Shown in pieces: positions 23,235 through 33,559 of a stretch of DNA of 64,000 nt (positions within the stretch are counted from its first letter, which is position 1; each line of letters opens with the position of its first letter). Both the position numbers and the translations under genes were made by a program. This DNA comes from Porphyra umbilicalis (lineage: Eukaryota > Rhodophyta > Bangiophyceae > Bangiales > Bangiaceae), in NCBI GenBank assembly GCA_002049455.2, contig KV918784.1, positions 310,001 to 374,000 of the forward strand, given 5' to 3'. The notes beneath the pieces are model-generated. The model saw only the letters and a list, made by a program, of their open reading frames with translations, was not told the DNA's origin and made no database searches.

Positions 23235-23318
23235 AGGGGGGGCACAGCTTTTAGTCCCCGAATCCGTAAAACTGAGAACTGCCAAATTCGAACACGCCGA
23301 CCGACGGTTCGCAGAACT

Positions 23319-23992
23319 AGAGAGCGTCGGCAAGTCAAATGTGGGTCGGCGGCGTGGATCGAGGACACGTTTCCTGCCACGTAGCAGACCTTACCCACAT
23401 TTGGAACCCATTTGTGGCTATCTGGGTCATCCGACCCACGCCAAATACCGGTCGGTGAAGACCACGTGGCCACACACGTGGCGCTAGTTGTGCCACCACC
23501 GCTCGTCTCAGCCCGGGCTTGGCGCCCACCGCGGGTGCTTGTGTGTCCAGTTTCGGGTGTATCGACAAGGCGCATCATCTTGCACCATCATACAATCTGC
23601 CTTTGTCAACAGGCACCATACCCCCCCCGATGCCGTCACCCCCCTTCCCCCCCCCACGCCCTCAACTGCCGGCGCCCCCCCATCCAAAACTCGCACTATG
23701 CCCACTGTATCCCATCTCCATCGACCGTCGCCCTGTCATGTGGTCCGCCCGGGCGTTTCCCCAAGGGGGAAGGGGTGATGGTGCTGGGGGTGGAGGTCAA
23801 TTGGAAGGTGTTGCTCGCACAGAGGTCGCTGCTGTGCCATTGCGGTAGATGTGGAGAGCTCAAATCGCGTCGACCGTTATTTGGACACTTGCCGACACTA
23901 AATGTGGGTAAGATGTGGGTACATCCGACGTGGGTCGGCGACCCACATTCTACCCACATTTGATACCCACGCCCGACTTGCCGACGCTCTCT
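23319..23992. mobile_element. Small TIR element C, copy 1 (674 bp)
   Basis: Perfect 18-bp TIRs AGAGAGCGTCGGCAAGTC (23319-23336 and 23975-23992, inverted) with ACT duplicated at 23316-23318 and 23993-23995. Subterminal TGTGGGT motifs cluster at both ends in both orientations. There is no credible ORF, so it is non-autonomous. A second copy is at 41725-42392. Both copies lie within 90 bp of a right end of the large transposon. The 3-bp duplication fits CACTA-like or PIF-like families, but the TIR sequence is not one I recognise. Confidence 0.9.
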
Positions 23993-23995
23993 ACT

Positions 23996-26371
23996 GTCGC
24001 ACATTGATCATGGGATCAAATTATGCCCACTTTTTGTTGATCTTTGAGACAGAGCCCGCAGTGGAGTTCAGAAGTGCTCGAAGACTGTCTGCACCGATAT
24101 TTAGTGGGAATCATCCTCACACCAGCACCCGCAGATTCGGCAATTGTCCGGCGATGTTGCTGCCAAATGCTCATGAAGGATCATTCCCATTCGCTGGTTC
24201 TGATCGTTCTGCATATTGTGCTGAGAACTGTCCTGAAGTCGGAGTAAGTTCATCCTGGGGATCGTTCTCAGGACTGTCCTGGCGTCGAGTACGATCATCC
24301 TGGGGATCGTCGTCATAAATTGAGTGAACGGGTGCGCAAGACTGATCTAGATTCCTGCCTCAAGGACTCGATCGTAGATGATAGCCTGGACTACTTCGAG
24401 TGACGTCGTGAGGAAGGTCTGCCGAAACCGATCAGAGCGCAAGACCTGTCCATGGGGCGTCGCTCCTGGTCCACGAAGCGTGTGCAGAGGGAGCCTCAAT
24501 GTGACTTGGTAGTCGTGCGACCGACACGCTGTAGCCCGGCGCAGAGGGGATGGAAACTGGGTAAACATGCGTCGGCTCGCACATCGAGAAAATCGTGAAG
24601 TCCCGGACGCACCCGGTCCCGATTTATCAATGATTGGGACTCCTGCACACGCAGTAAATTCGTTCTCAGCTCAGTGGCAATCTCGTCCCCTTTCGTCCCA
24701 TCACAGCACGTCCGGAACTCACAATCCCCCGATTCAATATACGTCGGAAGCACTCGCACCAGAACACACAGTCGCATGAGTGATGTATCAGATTCCATGA
24801 TGGGCAATGGTCTCAACGGAGGGAGGAACAGAAATTTTTTGTTCACGCTGTTGACGGAATAGGCAGACATTTTGTTTGCGAAAGAGGCAGTCAGACTATC
24901 AGTTGAACAAGTCCTCACATTTATTTGGAAGGACGGTCCCCATGATGATCTGTGGGTCAGGATGACACAGCTCCTGGAACGATCCCAGAATTAGTCCCGA
25001 AGATGATCCGTAGAACGAGTCCAGAAACTGTAGTGATGAACTGCCCAATCACAGATGTAACTCGAGAATCAGGCAATCTGAAGTGTAGGATATTCGCCGA
25101 TCCATGGAACTGTTGTGCACATGATCCTCCGAATCATGCTGAGGCCATCTCACAGGAGCTTTGCATGGCTATCTCAAAACATTCTTTCGCGTCTACTCGT
25201 TATAGATTTACAAGCCGGCAAATTTAGAACTATCCCGGCGATGAAATACCGACCCGCAGTGGGGGGCGGCGCCGCCGCATCCACCGCTGTCTCAAACTTT
25301 CGTACACGTCCGAAACTAAACACACACACGCATGTGCACACATTTTGGCCATCCTGACAAGTACAGCCTTGTAACCTGGGCTGGACAGTTTTGGGCATGA
25401 CTGCGTGGCGCACCCGGGCCAGAAATGCGGAACTTCTGGCACAGAATGCCCTGAGCACGCCCCGCCGTTTCCGAGTCCACTGCTGGCTCGACAAACCCAG
25501 CAACCTTTGCTCCTGAAACATTGCGGTCATGCCCACCGCCAGGCCCCTAGAAGAGCCCGCTACCAAATCATCTGGCCATCGTGGAACCTTTCAAGCTGTG
25601 AGCACGAAATGTGAGCGACACGTTTGCGATAATCACTTGTCAATCACACCACATAAGACTCAAACCGCTTCGTGCTCATCGGCATCACGGCCCGCTCCAC
25701 AAACAAGCTACATAGGGACACTGCGGACCCCATATGAAAGCATCCTACAGAGAAAGAAACGAAGGAGAACGCTCGAGAGACGCCTGCAACCCGGACCAAG
25801 ACACCTCGGCCTCGCGTCCAAGATTCGTGTCGGACCACCGACGTTCGTTCACGTGGCATGCCCTCTGTGGACACTTTCATGCAACTTTGCGCGCAGATGA
25901 CCGTGCCCACAACTAATGAAAAAGGCGCGAAGCGCAACGAACAGCCTCGGAGCGTGCAGCAATTTCTTCATGTCTGCTTTCCTGTTCGGCGGCACTACGA
26001 TAATCGTGTGGCACAATAAGTGCGTACGAAAATCGTGTGGCACAATACATGCAATGTATCATGTTTTCGTGGTGAAACTCCGCCGAACTGTTCTTCTAAA
26101 TTTTGATTTTTTGCGGTTCTCAGAATGACGTTACACAGTTATAGCGAGTTATAGCCTGTCATGCCGCTCAGTTTAAGTTATGTATAGCTTCATGGGCGTG
26201 TCAGTTTGGATGATAGCCGGCTTTACAAGTATATCCCCAAGCCTTTCACAAGCTGTCGCGACACACAAGCTGTCGCCAACGCCACTCTTCACATCACATC
26301 ATATAGCAAAGCCTGACCCACGATCCCTCCCGACCAGTGCACCAACCATGCGCCTCCTCCGAGTCGACTGG
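23996..26371. other. Unassigned lower-GC DNA
   Basis: Less GC-rich than its surroundings. A degenerate ~47-bp direct repeat ('gactgtcctg...catcctggggatcgt') lies near 24227-24318. Minus-strand frames at 24496-24918, 24347-24568, 25174-25566 and 25644-25937 translate without obvious bias, but show no known motif and are not linked by clear splice sites. Exons are possible but unsupported. Confidence 0.4.
25922..25953 (+). repeat. Short dispersed repeat, copy 2
   Basis: Matches 1328-1359 at 31 of 32 positions; nothing outside this core is alike. Confidence 0.7.
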
Positions 26372-27139
26372 TCACCCACGCGGATGCTTATCAGGCCACT
26401 TGTCCCGACCGCCCACGTTCACACGAGCAAACACCGGCTCCTCCCCTACCGGCCAATACATCGCCACTAACACTTGCACGGCTCGCTCGACGCGCTCAGC
26501 ATACAGCCTGCCGTCGGGGTCATTCGCCGGCCGCTCAATGTACTCCATTTCTGCTTCACCCTCTTCATAGACCATCTCAGTGACATGCAACAGCCCGGGC
26601 AGCCGAAAGCACGCAGCGCAGTCCTCATCCTCAGTCAAGCCAGAAGCGGGCAGCGCGGCCTGCGGCGTCGACCCAGTGTGTGGACGTGGTGCCGAAGAGC
26701 TCGCCGTAGCGCCGGTCTTGTCTGCTGAAGCTCCGTCCGAGCCACCGACCGTTCTGGACGCTGTGCCCGCAGACGTGCCGACGTTTGAGGCGGTATCGCC
26801 CATCTTGCCGCCAGCGTTGACCGACGTCGTGCCCGCCAAGACGCAAGCCTCGCCGAACGTCGTGCGCGCGTTGACGCTGGCCTTCTCTGCGGTCGCTCCC
26901 GCCGTTACGCCGGCCTCGCTGGCCACCGCGCCCGCTGCCGCGACAGCTTCGACGGCAGCCGCGACCGCCGCGACGCCGGCCTTGACGACCGTCGTTTCAA
27001 TGACGACGGCGGCCTGGCCAACCGATGTATCGACTGCAACGCCAGCGTCGACGACCGTCGTGTCTTCAAACGCGCCGGCCTCAAGAGACGTCGACGAGCT
27101 CGTGTGCGACCGCCTTACCGTCTTGTCCTCCGTGGCCAT
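26372..27139 (-). CDS. Hypothetical Ala/Val/Thr-rich repeat protein
   Basis: Function not recognised. From the Met at 27139 (start MATEDKTVRRSHTSS) the frame gives 255 aa and ends in TGA. An upstream Met at 27370 would add a hydrophobic N-terminus (FILGCMAVLVVVSDVF), which could be a membrane anchor; I prefer the internal start because it begins a hydrophilic Ser/Thr-rich segment, but this is uncertain. Residues about 25-140 are degenerate repeats of roughly 11 residues built on TVVxAGVA. The C-terminal ~85 residues are of normal composition, acidic then mixed (ERPANDPDGRLYAERVERAV; RVNVGGRDKWPD), and look like a folded domain. It may be a single exon. There is no neighbour on the same strand nearby. 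The repeats could in part reflect GC-rich slippage. Confidence 0.4.
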   Translation of the reverse strand: MATEDKTVRRSHTSSSTSLEAGAFEDTTVVDAGVAVDTSVGQAAVVIETTVVKAGVAAVAAAVEAVAAAGAVASEAGVTAGATAEKASVNARTTFGEACVLAGTTSVNAGGKMGDTASNVGTSAGTASRTVGGSDGASADKTGATASSSAPRPHTGSTPQAALPASGLTEDEDCAACFRLPGLLHVTEMVYEEGEAEMEYIERPANDPDGRLYAERVERAVQVLVAMYWPVGEEPVFARVNVGGRDKWPDKHPRG

Positions 27140-27370
27140 GTTTCCCGATACCTTCAGCGTGCCAGCGGCGGTCTCCACACACCCCGAAAAGCCATGATTG
27201 ACACCAACGCGGAGCACACAACGCCGAAACACGTCAGAAACCACGACGAGCACAGCCATGCAACCAAGGATAAACCGGAGACCCCGCGGTGTCACAGAAC
27301 ACCGAACCACACGCCACACACGCAACGCCATACACATACAACAAACAGCACGGCAAGTGGCAACAGGCAA

Positions 27371-28197
27371 GCTACGTCACAAAGAGTGTACGCACTTCCA
27401 TGCACAGCAACCCAGTGGCGCACGGTGGAGACGTCGAGGAGACGGCACGAAGGTTAGAATCTCCCGAGACGACCGACCCAGTCAGCACACGACGGCCACA
27501 GCTCGTGAGATCTACGGTGCTTTTCTGATCAATAGCCAGACTGTCAGGGTCGTTGTCTGCCGAAACCCCATGTAGACCGCTCGGCTGTTCGCCAATGAGG
27601 TGGCTGCGACCTGGACGTCCAGCGCACGACCCGGATCACCAGGCAATACCGCGAAGTCCGGTCGTACACGCACGCACTGACCGGTTTAGTCAAAATGGGT
27701 CGTTGTCCTCGCACACGCGTGGGCTATATCACCCCTAGAGGAATCTAGGCGGGTGATGATCCGTACGAAATTCCTACAGCTGTTCGGGGGAATATTATGA
27801 ATCACCGCCATTGTACAGCCGCATATGTATGTGTTTCTAACGGCATCGGCCGGTGCTGGCCACAGGACTTGAGATCCGCCACCGTGGGTAAGTCGTCGCG
27901 CTTGGAGGCAACCAAGGAGGGGAGTCGAACAGAGCCCCCAATCGAGGGTGGGCCAACCCCATCCTGGAGTGTGGTGGGGGCCTCTGTAACGACACTGACG
28001 TCGTCGTCACCGCCGCCGTTACCTCACACGCAGTTGCTCCCCCACAATGCTGTACCGGCCACAGCGCCTCCTGTGCCCGCCACCACCACCACCTATCACC
28101 GTCTTCGTTGCCCCGCACAATTGCCTCTTCTGCGGCCGGTTCGGTTGTTTGCCAGCTGATGATGCTTTATGTGCTTATTCTCGTTGCTCCCATGGTT
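27371..28197. other. Unassigned DNA downstream of the helicase remnant
   Basis: No convincing ORF. It holds the hairpin at 27728-27757. The end of the Helitron-like element should lie in or beyond this stretch, but no clear CTRR terminus was identified. Confidence 0.4.
27728..27757 (-). repeat. Candidate Helitron 3' hairpin
   Basis: ATCACCCCTAGA and TCTAGGCGGGTGAT are inverted around a 4-nt loop. It lies about 440 bp beyond the stop of the minus-strand helicase, where a Helitron 3' hairpin could be. The expected CTRR just after it is not clear (ATATAG follows on the minus strand). Confidence 0.3.
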
Positions 28198-31100
28198 CTA
28201 TCCCTCGGTAAGGCACCCTCGGTCATCGACACTGGCGCCGGTGCCTTGCACGGGGCACATGGTCGACCGCCGCTCTCCGGACAGGTCTGTGCTCGACACG
28301 GTGGCACCCCCGCTGCCCCGAGCGTCAGACGCTTCAGCAGCAGCGACAGAAGGGACCAAATGTGACGCCAGGATGGGCAGGCACGACGCCGCCAGGCCCA
28401 AGGTCGCAACCCCCGGACCGACACTGCGTGGCACCACAGCATCCAGTTCCGGCAACTCCGGGTCAAACCGCGCTGCCACGACGTGATACAGCTCGCTCGC
28501 ACTGCTCGCCGGTGGCCCCCTCCGTTCAGCATGCCGCACGGAGGAAGAGTCCATGCCCACCGGATACGACTCCCGCCGCCCCACCACGACCGTATCGTTC
28601 CGAACGTCAGTGCCCTCCGGCACCGACGCCTGCAGATGCGTACGGTCTGAGACGACGCCGAGAAAAATGGCATCGTCCTCGAGCTCGGGGGATGCGCCTG
28701 CTGTGACGGCAGCCACCACCTCCTCCCAGTGCCGCACGGTAACGGCCGACATCTTAACAAGGCGGTCGTTCTCAGCCAGCAGTGCCGCACACGGACAAAA
28801 GCGCGCCACCAGCGGCCGCGTCAGAGGCTCCAACAGGAGAAGTTGATTCAGCTCCTGGGTACGTGACAGCATCAGATAGGCTGTGCACGATGGGCACCGC
28901 TGGCCTGGCCATTGCGGAATGCACAGCCCGTCCAACGTACGACCTTGGACCTTGTACGGCGTCATGACCAACCCGGGAGTAACCGGGAACTGCCGCACGT
29001 GTAGTGGCACCTTGACGTCGTCACACTGCTTCCCGAGGCATACGGCGCCCGTAAATGTCGCCGTGACAACGGGGAACATGTCTTCGGGGAAGCAGTCGGG
29101 GATACCCGGCAGCCGCACGCGCCGGTTCACCGCGCCCGCAACTTTAACCCATATCACCTCGGCAGGGCTTGACGGCAATAACACCACACCGCCCTCCGCC
29201 GTCACGAACTCCCGAAACGTCGTCCCCTTGGGGAACTGTAGCCCTTCCACCACACCCCGTGTGCCATTGGCCACGCCGAGCTCTGTGGCAAAGTTCTTGG
29301 TGATCAGGACCTTGAGGCCGCAGAATATGTCCAAAACCATCTCTAACTGGCCCGTCTCCTGGCTCGAAAGCGAAGACAGAACCGACGGCTGGCGCTCCGT
29401 CAGCGTCGCTCCATTGCTTTGAACTTGGGCGTACAGGCGGACAACCCGCCGAGGCATGCGCTGCGCAATGGAAGCCAGCAACATCCGAGTAACATTCGTC
29501 CTTGCCGCATTGGTGTAAACAATCACCGCCGCGTCCCCAGACGTCAGCTGGCAAGCATGTTCAGCCGACACGACCCGAGTGTTGAGACGTTCCAAGGCCT
29601 GGTCGGACCACTCACCACGTCGGGCTGCCGCCACAATGCCCTGGTACTCGGTGTCTCGGCTCTGCCGCACATTCTCGGTCAGCATGACGACAGTGGAGAA
29701 GAGTCGCCAGAGGTGGAACCCTCGACGCACCTTGTGCAGACGAGCCGGCAGCTCGACTGCCGTAGCTCCGGCCGGCCCGCGTTCACCGACAGACTCTTCA
29801 TCATCTCCCTACCGCCCAGCCGCCGCGCCACCGCTCGCGTCCGTCCCCACCGTACGTACCCCAGACCCAGAACCGCCACACGCACGCGAGGCTGTGGATC
29901 CGACCGCCTTGACAGCCGCCACAGTACCGCGGATAACGCGCCGCGTTGCGGCAGCAATGGCCGCCACCGCTGCGCGCCGCTTGAGCACCCCCGCGACATA
30001 CGTCGCTACCGAGTCGACGAAAAGGAACGCAGCTCCAATGGGCGGCATCTGGAAAATGTCGCCGGCAAGCACAATGTGCAGCCCACCAAAGTCCTCGTCC
30101 ACCTCTTTGAACAGCCGGAGCCGCCCCTCCAACTCGGCCAACTGCGCGCTTGGCAGCATCGACACCTCGTCCACGATGACCATCAGCGTCCCGCGGAACC
30201 CGGCGCACTGCTCTGCCGTCGGCGGGCCAGGCCGACGCCGGCCTTTCCCCGACAGCTGCACCAAAGAGTGCAGCGTTGACCCGCCAATGGCAGACGCCGC
30301 GAGCCCCGTGAAGGCAGCCGTCAACACCGCGCGTGGGCGGCCCCAACTAGCACAAAAGAACCGCACAGCATCGATCGCCCTTGTCTTGGCCGTGCCCCCC
30401 TCGCCGCCCAGGAACAGCAGCAGCTGCCCGCATGCAAACGCCCCGCGCACGTCCTTGTTGCCGCCCAACCCCTGCTCGACAGCAGCACTTGACTGCTTGC
30501 CAGACTCTGCGTCCTTTAGACGTAAGTCTCGTAGCATGCTCCTCCCAATCGCCCTCGAGATCAACGAGAAGGAAACCATTTGCAGCTTGTTCAGAGTGAA
30601 GACCGCACCCACCTGTCCGATGGTCAGACCCGCGGGTACAACGGATGGTACGCCGCCAGACACCTCGCAATCGGCGTCTCGCAACTTCAAATCGCAAAGA
30701 GCGGCAGAGAGCGTCTCCACCGTCATGTGGCCACGGCGGGCCACCCCATCGGCGTTGCCGACCTCATTACTGCACGAATACACAGCACCAGCCTCTAACT
30801 CCTCCTCACCTCGTCGGATGCGAGCACACAGAGCCGCTGCGTCTCGGGACACCGCTGCCGGGTCCACCAGGGCATCCCCTGCGGCGCAGGGCATCACCCC
30901 GGATGACGCATCGGTGCCTGGACCCTCCTCACACAAAGATCCGTCCCCATCCTCACTAGACGCTCCCGCAGTGGGAAACGCTGGCCCACGTAGCGTCGGC
31001 TTGAAGTTTGAAACAGATCGTCAAAGAGCGTGTTGCATGAGCCCCAACGCCCCCGTCGCAATGAACTGCCCCACCGCGGCGTCCCCACGACCTCCAAGCG

Positions 31101-31503
31101 ATGCATGCGCCGCGTGAGCTCCTTCGATAGCCTTGTCCATGGCTCCCCAGAAGTTCACTGGTTCCCCATCCGCACCACCCCCGGCCTCGTCGCCAGACCC
31201 ACCGTCCCAGCCATTCGCCTCACCGTCCGACTGCCCCGCCGTCGGCATCTCGCCGTCGTCAACACCAGAATCCGCTCCGGTTCCGAGAGCAGCAGCGTCC
31301 GCCGCTTCATGGTCCGCCTCGTTCTTGGCGTCATACCACGACTGCATGATGTCCAGTTGCTCCAGAGACGAGGCGGAGAAAACCTGCCCTTCGTAGGCGC
31401 CCCACCAGTCCAAACCGCTCGGCACCAAATCTGATACCTCACGCCAAGAACAGAACAGCGTCAAAGCAATCGATGCAAAGTCCTCCCGAGTGTAGTACCA
31501 CAA
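28198..31503 (-). pseudogene. Helitron-type Pif1 helicase, 5'-truncated, two in-frame stops
   Basis: One minus-strand frame runs 1102 codons, broken only by TGA at 31021-31023 and TAG at 29809-29811. The first segment (TLFCSWREVSDL, SWYDAKNEADHEAAD) matches the linker found between the Rep and helicase parts of Helitron proteins. The helicase then shows Walker A GGEGGTAKTRAIDA (about 30400; canonical GTGK has become GTAK), TAAFTGLAASAIGGSTLHSL (motif Ia), VIVDEVSML (Walker B, about 30170), GDIFQMPPI, LTENVRQ (about 29670), TPYKVQGRTLDG (about 28945) and YLMLSRTQELNQL. An Ala/Arg-rich segment separates GDIFQ from LTENVRQ. The Rep/HUH endonuclease half is absent: an in-frame TAA lies just upstream (about 31512) and the contig ends at 32462. 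CCCCCTAG at 31507 could be a splice acceptor. The family assignment is firm; inactivation is likely. Confidence 0.85.
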
Positions 31504-31513
31504 TCTAGGGGGT

Positions 31514-32156
31514 TACCTCAGAAGGAGGGAAGTAACGGCCGTCTCAGCCGCTCGCGCGACACCCGCTATGGGACTCGAGGTCCGGGAAGTCGGGCCGATC
31601 GAAACGCCAAGACATCGAGACACGGTTTACTTGCCGGCGACGACGGTGCCTCCCACCGTCGTCGCCCTTCGTCCTAAAAGGGCGGAAACCGTCGCCCGGG
31701 CCCAATTTCCCCAAATGGGAATTGACCCGGGCCGTCACCAACCAATGCAGATAATTCCCTCCATGCATGTCAAGTCCCCCGAGGCGATCATTACAGACGA
31801 GGGGGAGAAACCGTCCCGCGCGCAACGCGCTGCACCCGCCGCGTGGCGCCCGGTCGGCCGTCGCCTGCCGCGCCCTCTCGGGCGCGCCAGCGCCCGCTCG
31901 GGCGCGCCAACCCGGGCCTCCCGCGGGGCCCGCGTGCTGGGCGCGGCGGATCGGGTGCGCTCCCTCAAGGGACCCGAGCCGGGCAGCGGGGCCGCCCCCT
32001 CGCCCCGCCATCCCGCGTCGCCAACCCGTCGGCCACCACCGCCGCTGGCGTCGCCCCCACGCGTCGGGGACCGACGTCCCCCGCCGTCGCCGTCGTCCCC
32101 GCGGTGGCCCCCTGGCGCCTAGGGGGCCCCGTAGTACTACATCCCCTTCGGCTGAG
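31514..32156. other. GC-rich contig-end DNA
   Basis: Contains two stem-loops: GCCCTT/AAGGGC near 31668, and GGGCCCAATTTCCCC / GGGAATTGACCCGGG near 31700-31735. From about 31800 the composition becomes extremely GC-rich. No gene recognised. Confidence 0.4.
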
Positions 32157-32462
32157 ATGGAGCCGTCCCCGGCGACGCCTCCCGATAGCCCCGTCGGGGC
32201 TCCGTCCCCCGCGCCCCTGGCGTGCCCGCCCCCGGTGGCCGCCGCCCCGGGGCCGGCGCCGTCGGCCGTCGCGCCGCCCGCGTCGGGACCGCCCGGGCGC
32301 CGCCCAACCGTCCCCGCCCGCCCGTCGGAGCCGCCGGGTATGCGGCTCCCGTACGACCCGAACGGCCGGGAGTGGCGGAAGCTGCCCGCCCAGTGGGCGC
32401 CGCCACCGCGACCAGCGCCGGGGCCGGGTCCGCGGCTTGCCCGGCGGCCGCCCCCGGCGGGG
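32157..32462 (+). CDS. Partial Pro-rich ORF cut by assembly gap
   Basis: ATGGAGCCGTCC opens a frame of 102 codons that runs into the N at 32463. The first ~60 residues are Pro/Ala-rich. They are followed by a better-balanced stretch, MRLPYDPNGREWRKLPAQW, which looks like real protein rather than GC noise. It could be the start of a host gene or of a retroelement Gag-like ORF. Frame openness is weak evidence in such GC-rich DNA. Confidence 0.3.
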
Positions 32463-32463
32463 N
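32463..32463. other. Assembly gap (single N)
   Basis: The sequence to the right begins exactly with the B arm (ttgcgtgacgg), the base after the A-arm end seen at 63320. The left flank is unrelated GC-rich DNA. Confidence 0.95.
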
Positions 32464-33559
32464 TTGCGTGACGGAATTTCGTCGGCCTGACTCATTGGAA
32501 CGAGCAGAGACGCAAGCCAGGAGCTGGAAACGGCCACAGGCGAGTTCACCATGGGGCAAGATGGTGTGCCAGTGCATCACACGTTCCAAGTGTGCGCAAT
32601 CATCGTACCTGCTCACAGTACGATTCCAAATCACGTTCCGTCAGGTTGTGTTTGATTCACAAATACAATTCGGATTTCGTCGACGTGTATCTCGGAGGCT
32701 GGCAACGGGCCTTGCCTGCGACGTGCACCACAACCGCTCCGGTCAGCATCTGCCTCCGAGTCCAGCGAGGCACCCGCGACCACACCATCGAGGTGCGTCT
32801 CGCGCCCGCCTCGGGCGCGCGGTGGCATTGCGCTTCCCGCTCTCCCGCTGCCTTTCCTCGGCGCCCCCGGCGCGGTGCGGGTTCGCCACGCCACCCCCCC
32901 CCCCTATTGGCTCGTCGCAGCTTTCGGCCAGCTCCGTGACCGTCCCCACGTGCTACGACGGCGTTGCGGTCGGCGATGACCCCCCCGTGTTGTCCTTTGT
33001 GTACGCTGCTCTGTGCGGTGCCGCCGGCACCCGAAGCTGTGACGGGCTTCGAGGCCTTCCTGTGCACGCAGTGTGGAGATTCCACTGTGCGGGGACGTTG
33101 GCGCCGGCACCGGTGGATGTGCATCTGGCTGTTGGTCCAGCCTCGGCACCGTCCCGGCCGCCTGGCTCGTGTCGGCTCAATTCCGCTCGACGACTCCGCG
33201 TGGTCCTCACAACCGCACTATCTTTCGCACCGCACGCTCCAAGTGCGCGTAGGCGCCGCCCCGCTCTTCGCGTGCGTTGAGGGCAGAGGGGGAAGTCTGT
33301 GGTAGTCTTGCTGCGGCAACGGCACTCCCCCTCTCCCGACAGCGTGGATCAGGGAGACGCCGGTTCACCAGCGGGGCGGCGCGTGTGAATGGGGGTGCTT
33401 GGATGCGCACGGAGGTCGGACGCTCACGCGCAGCGGGAGAAGCTGGGGGAGCGCAGCCGTGTGTTGGAGACGGGGCGCTGGGGTGCGCACGGCGGGTGAA
33501 CGGTCGCGCCCAACGGGACGAGCTGGGAGAGCTCGGCCGCTTCTCGGTGGTGGAGCTCG
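32464..33559. other. B arm leader, copy 2
   Basis: 5' region of the transposase gene, collinear with copies 1 and 3. No TATA-like or other promoter motif stands out. Copy 3 lacks about 77 bp that are present here at about 32697-32773. Confidence 0.5.

Noticed and set aside
31860-32462. Ribosomal spacer-like GC-rich DNA
   Set aside because: No conserved 18S, 5.8S or 28S sequence is recognisable on either side.
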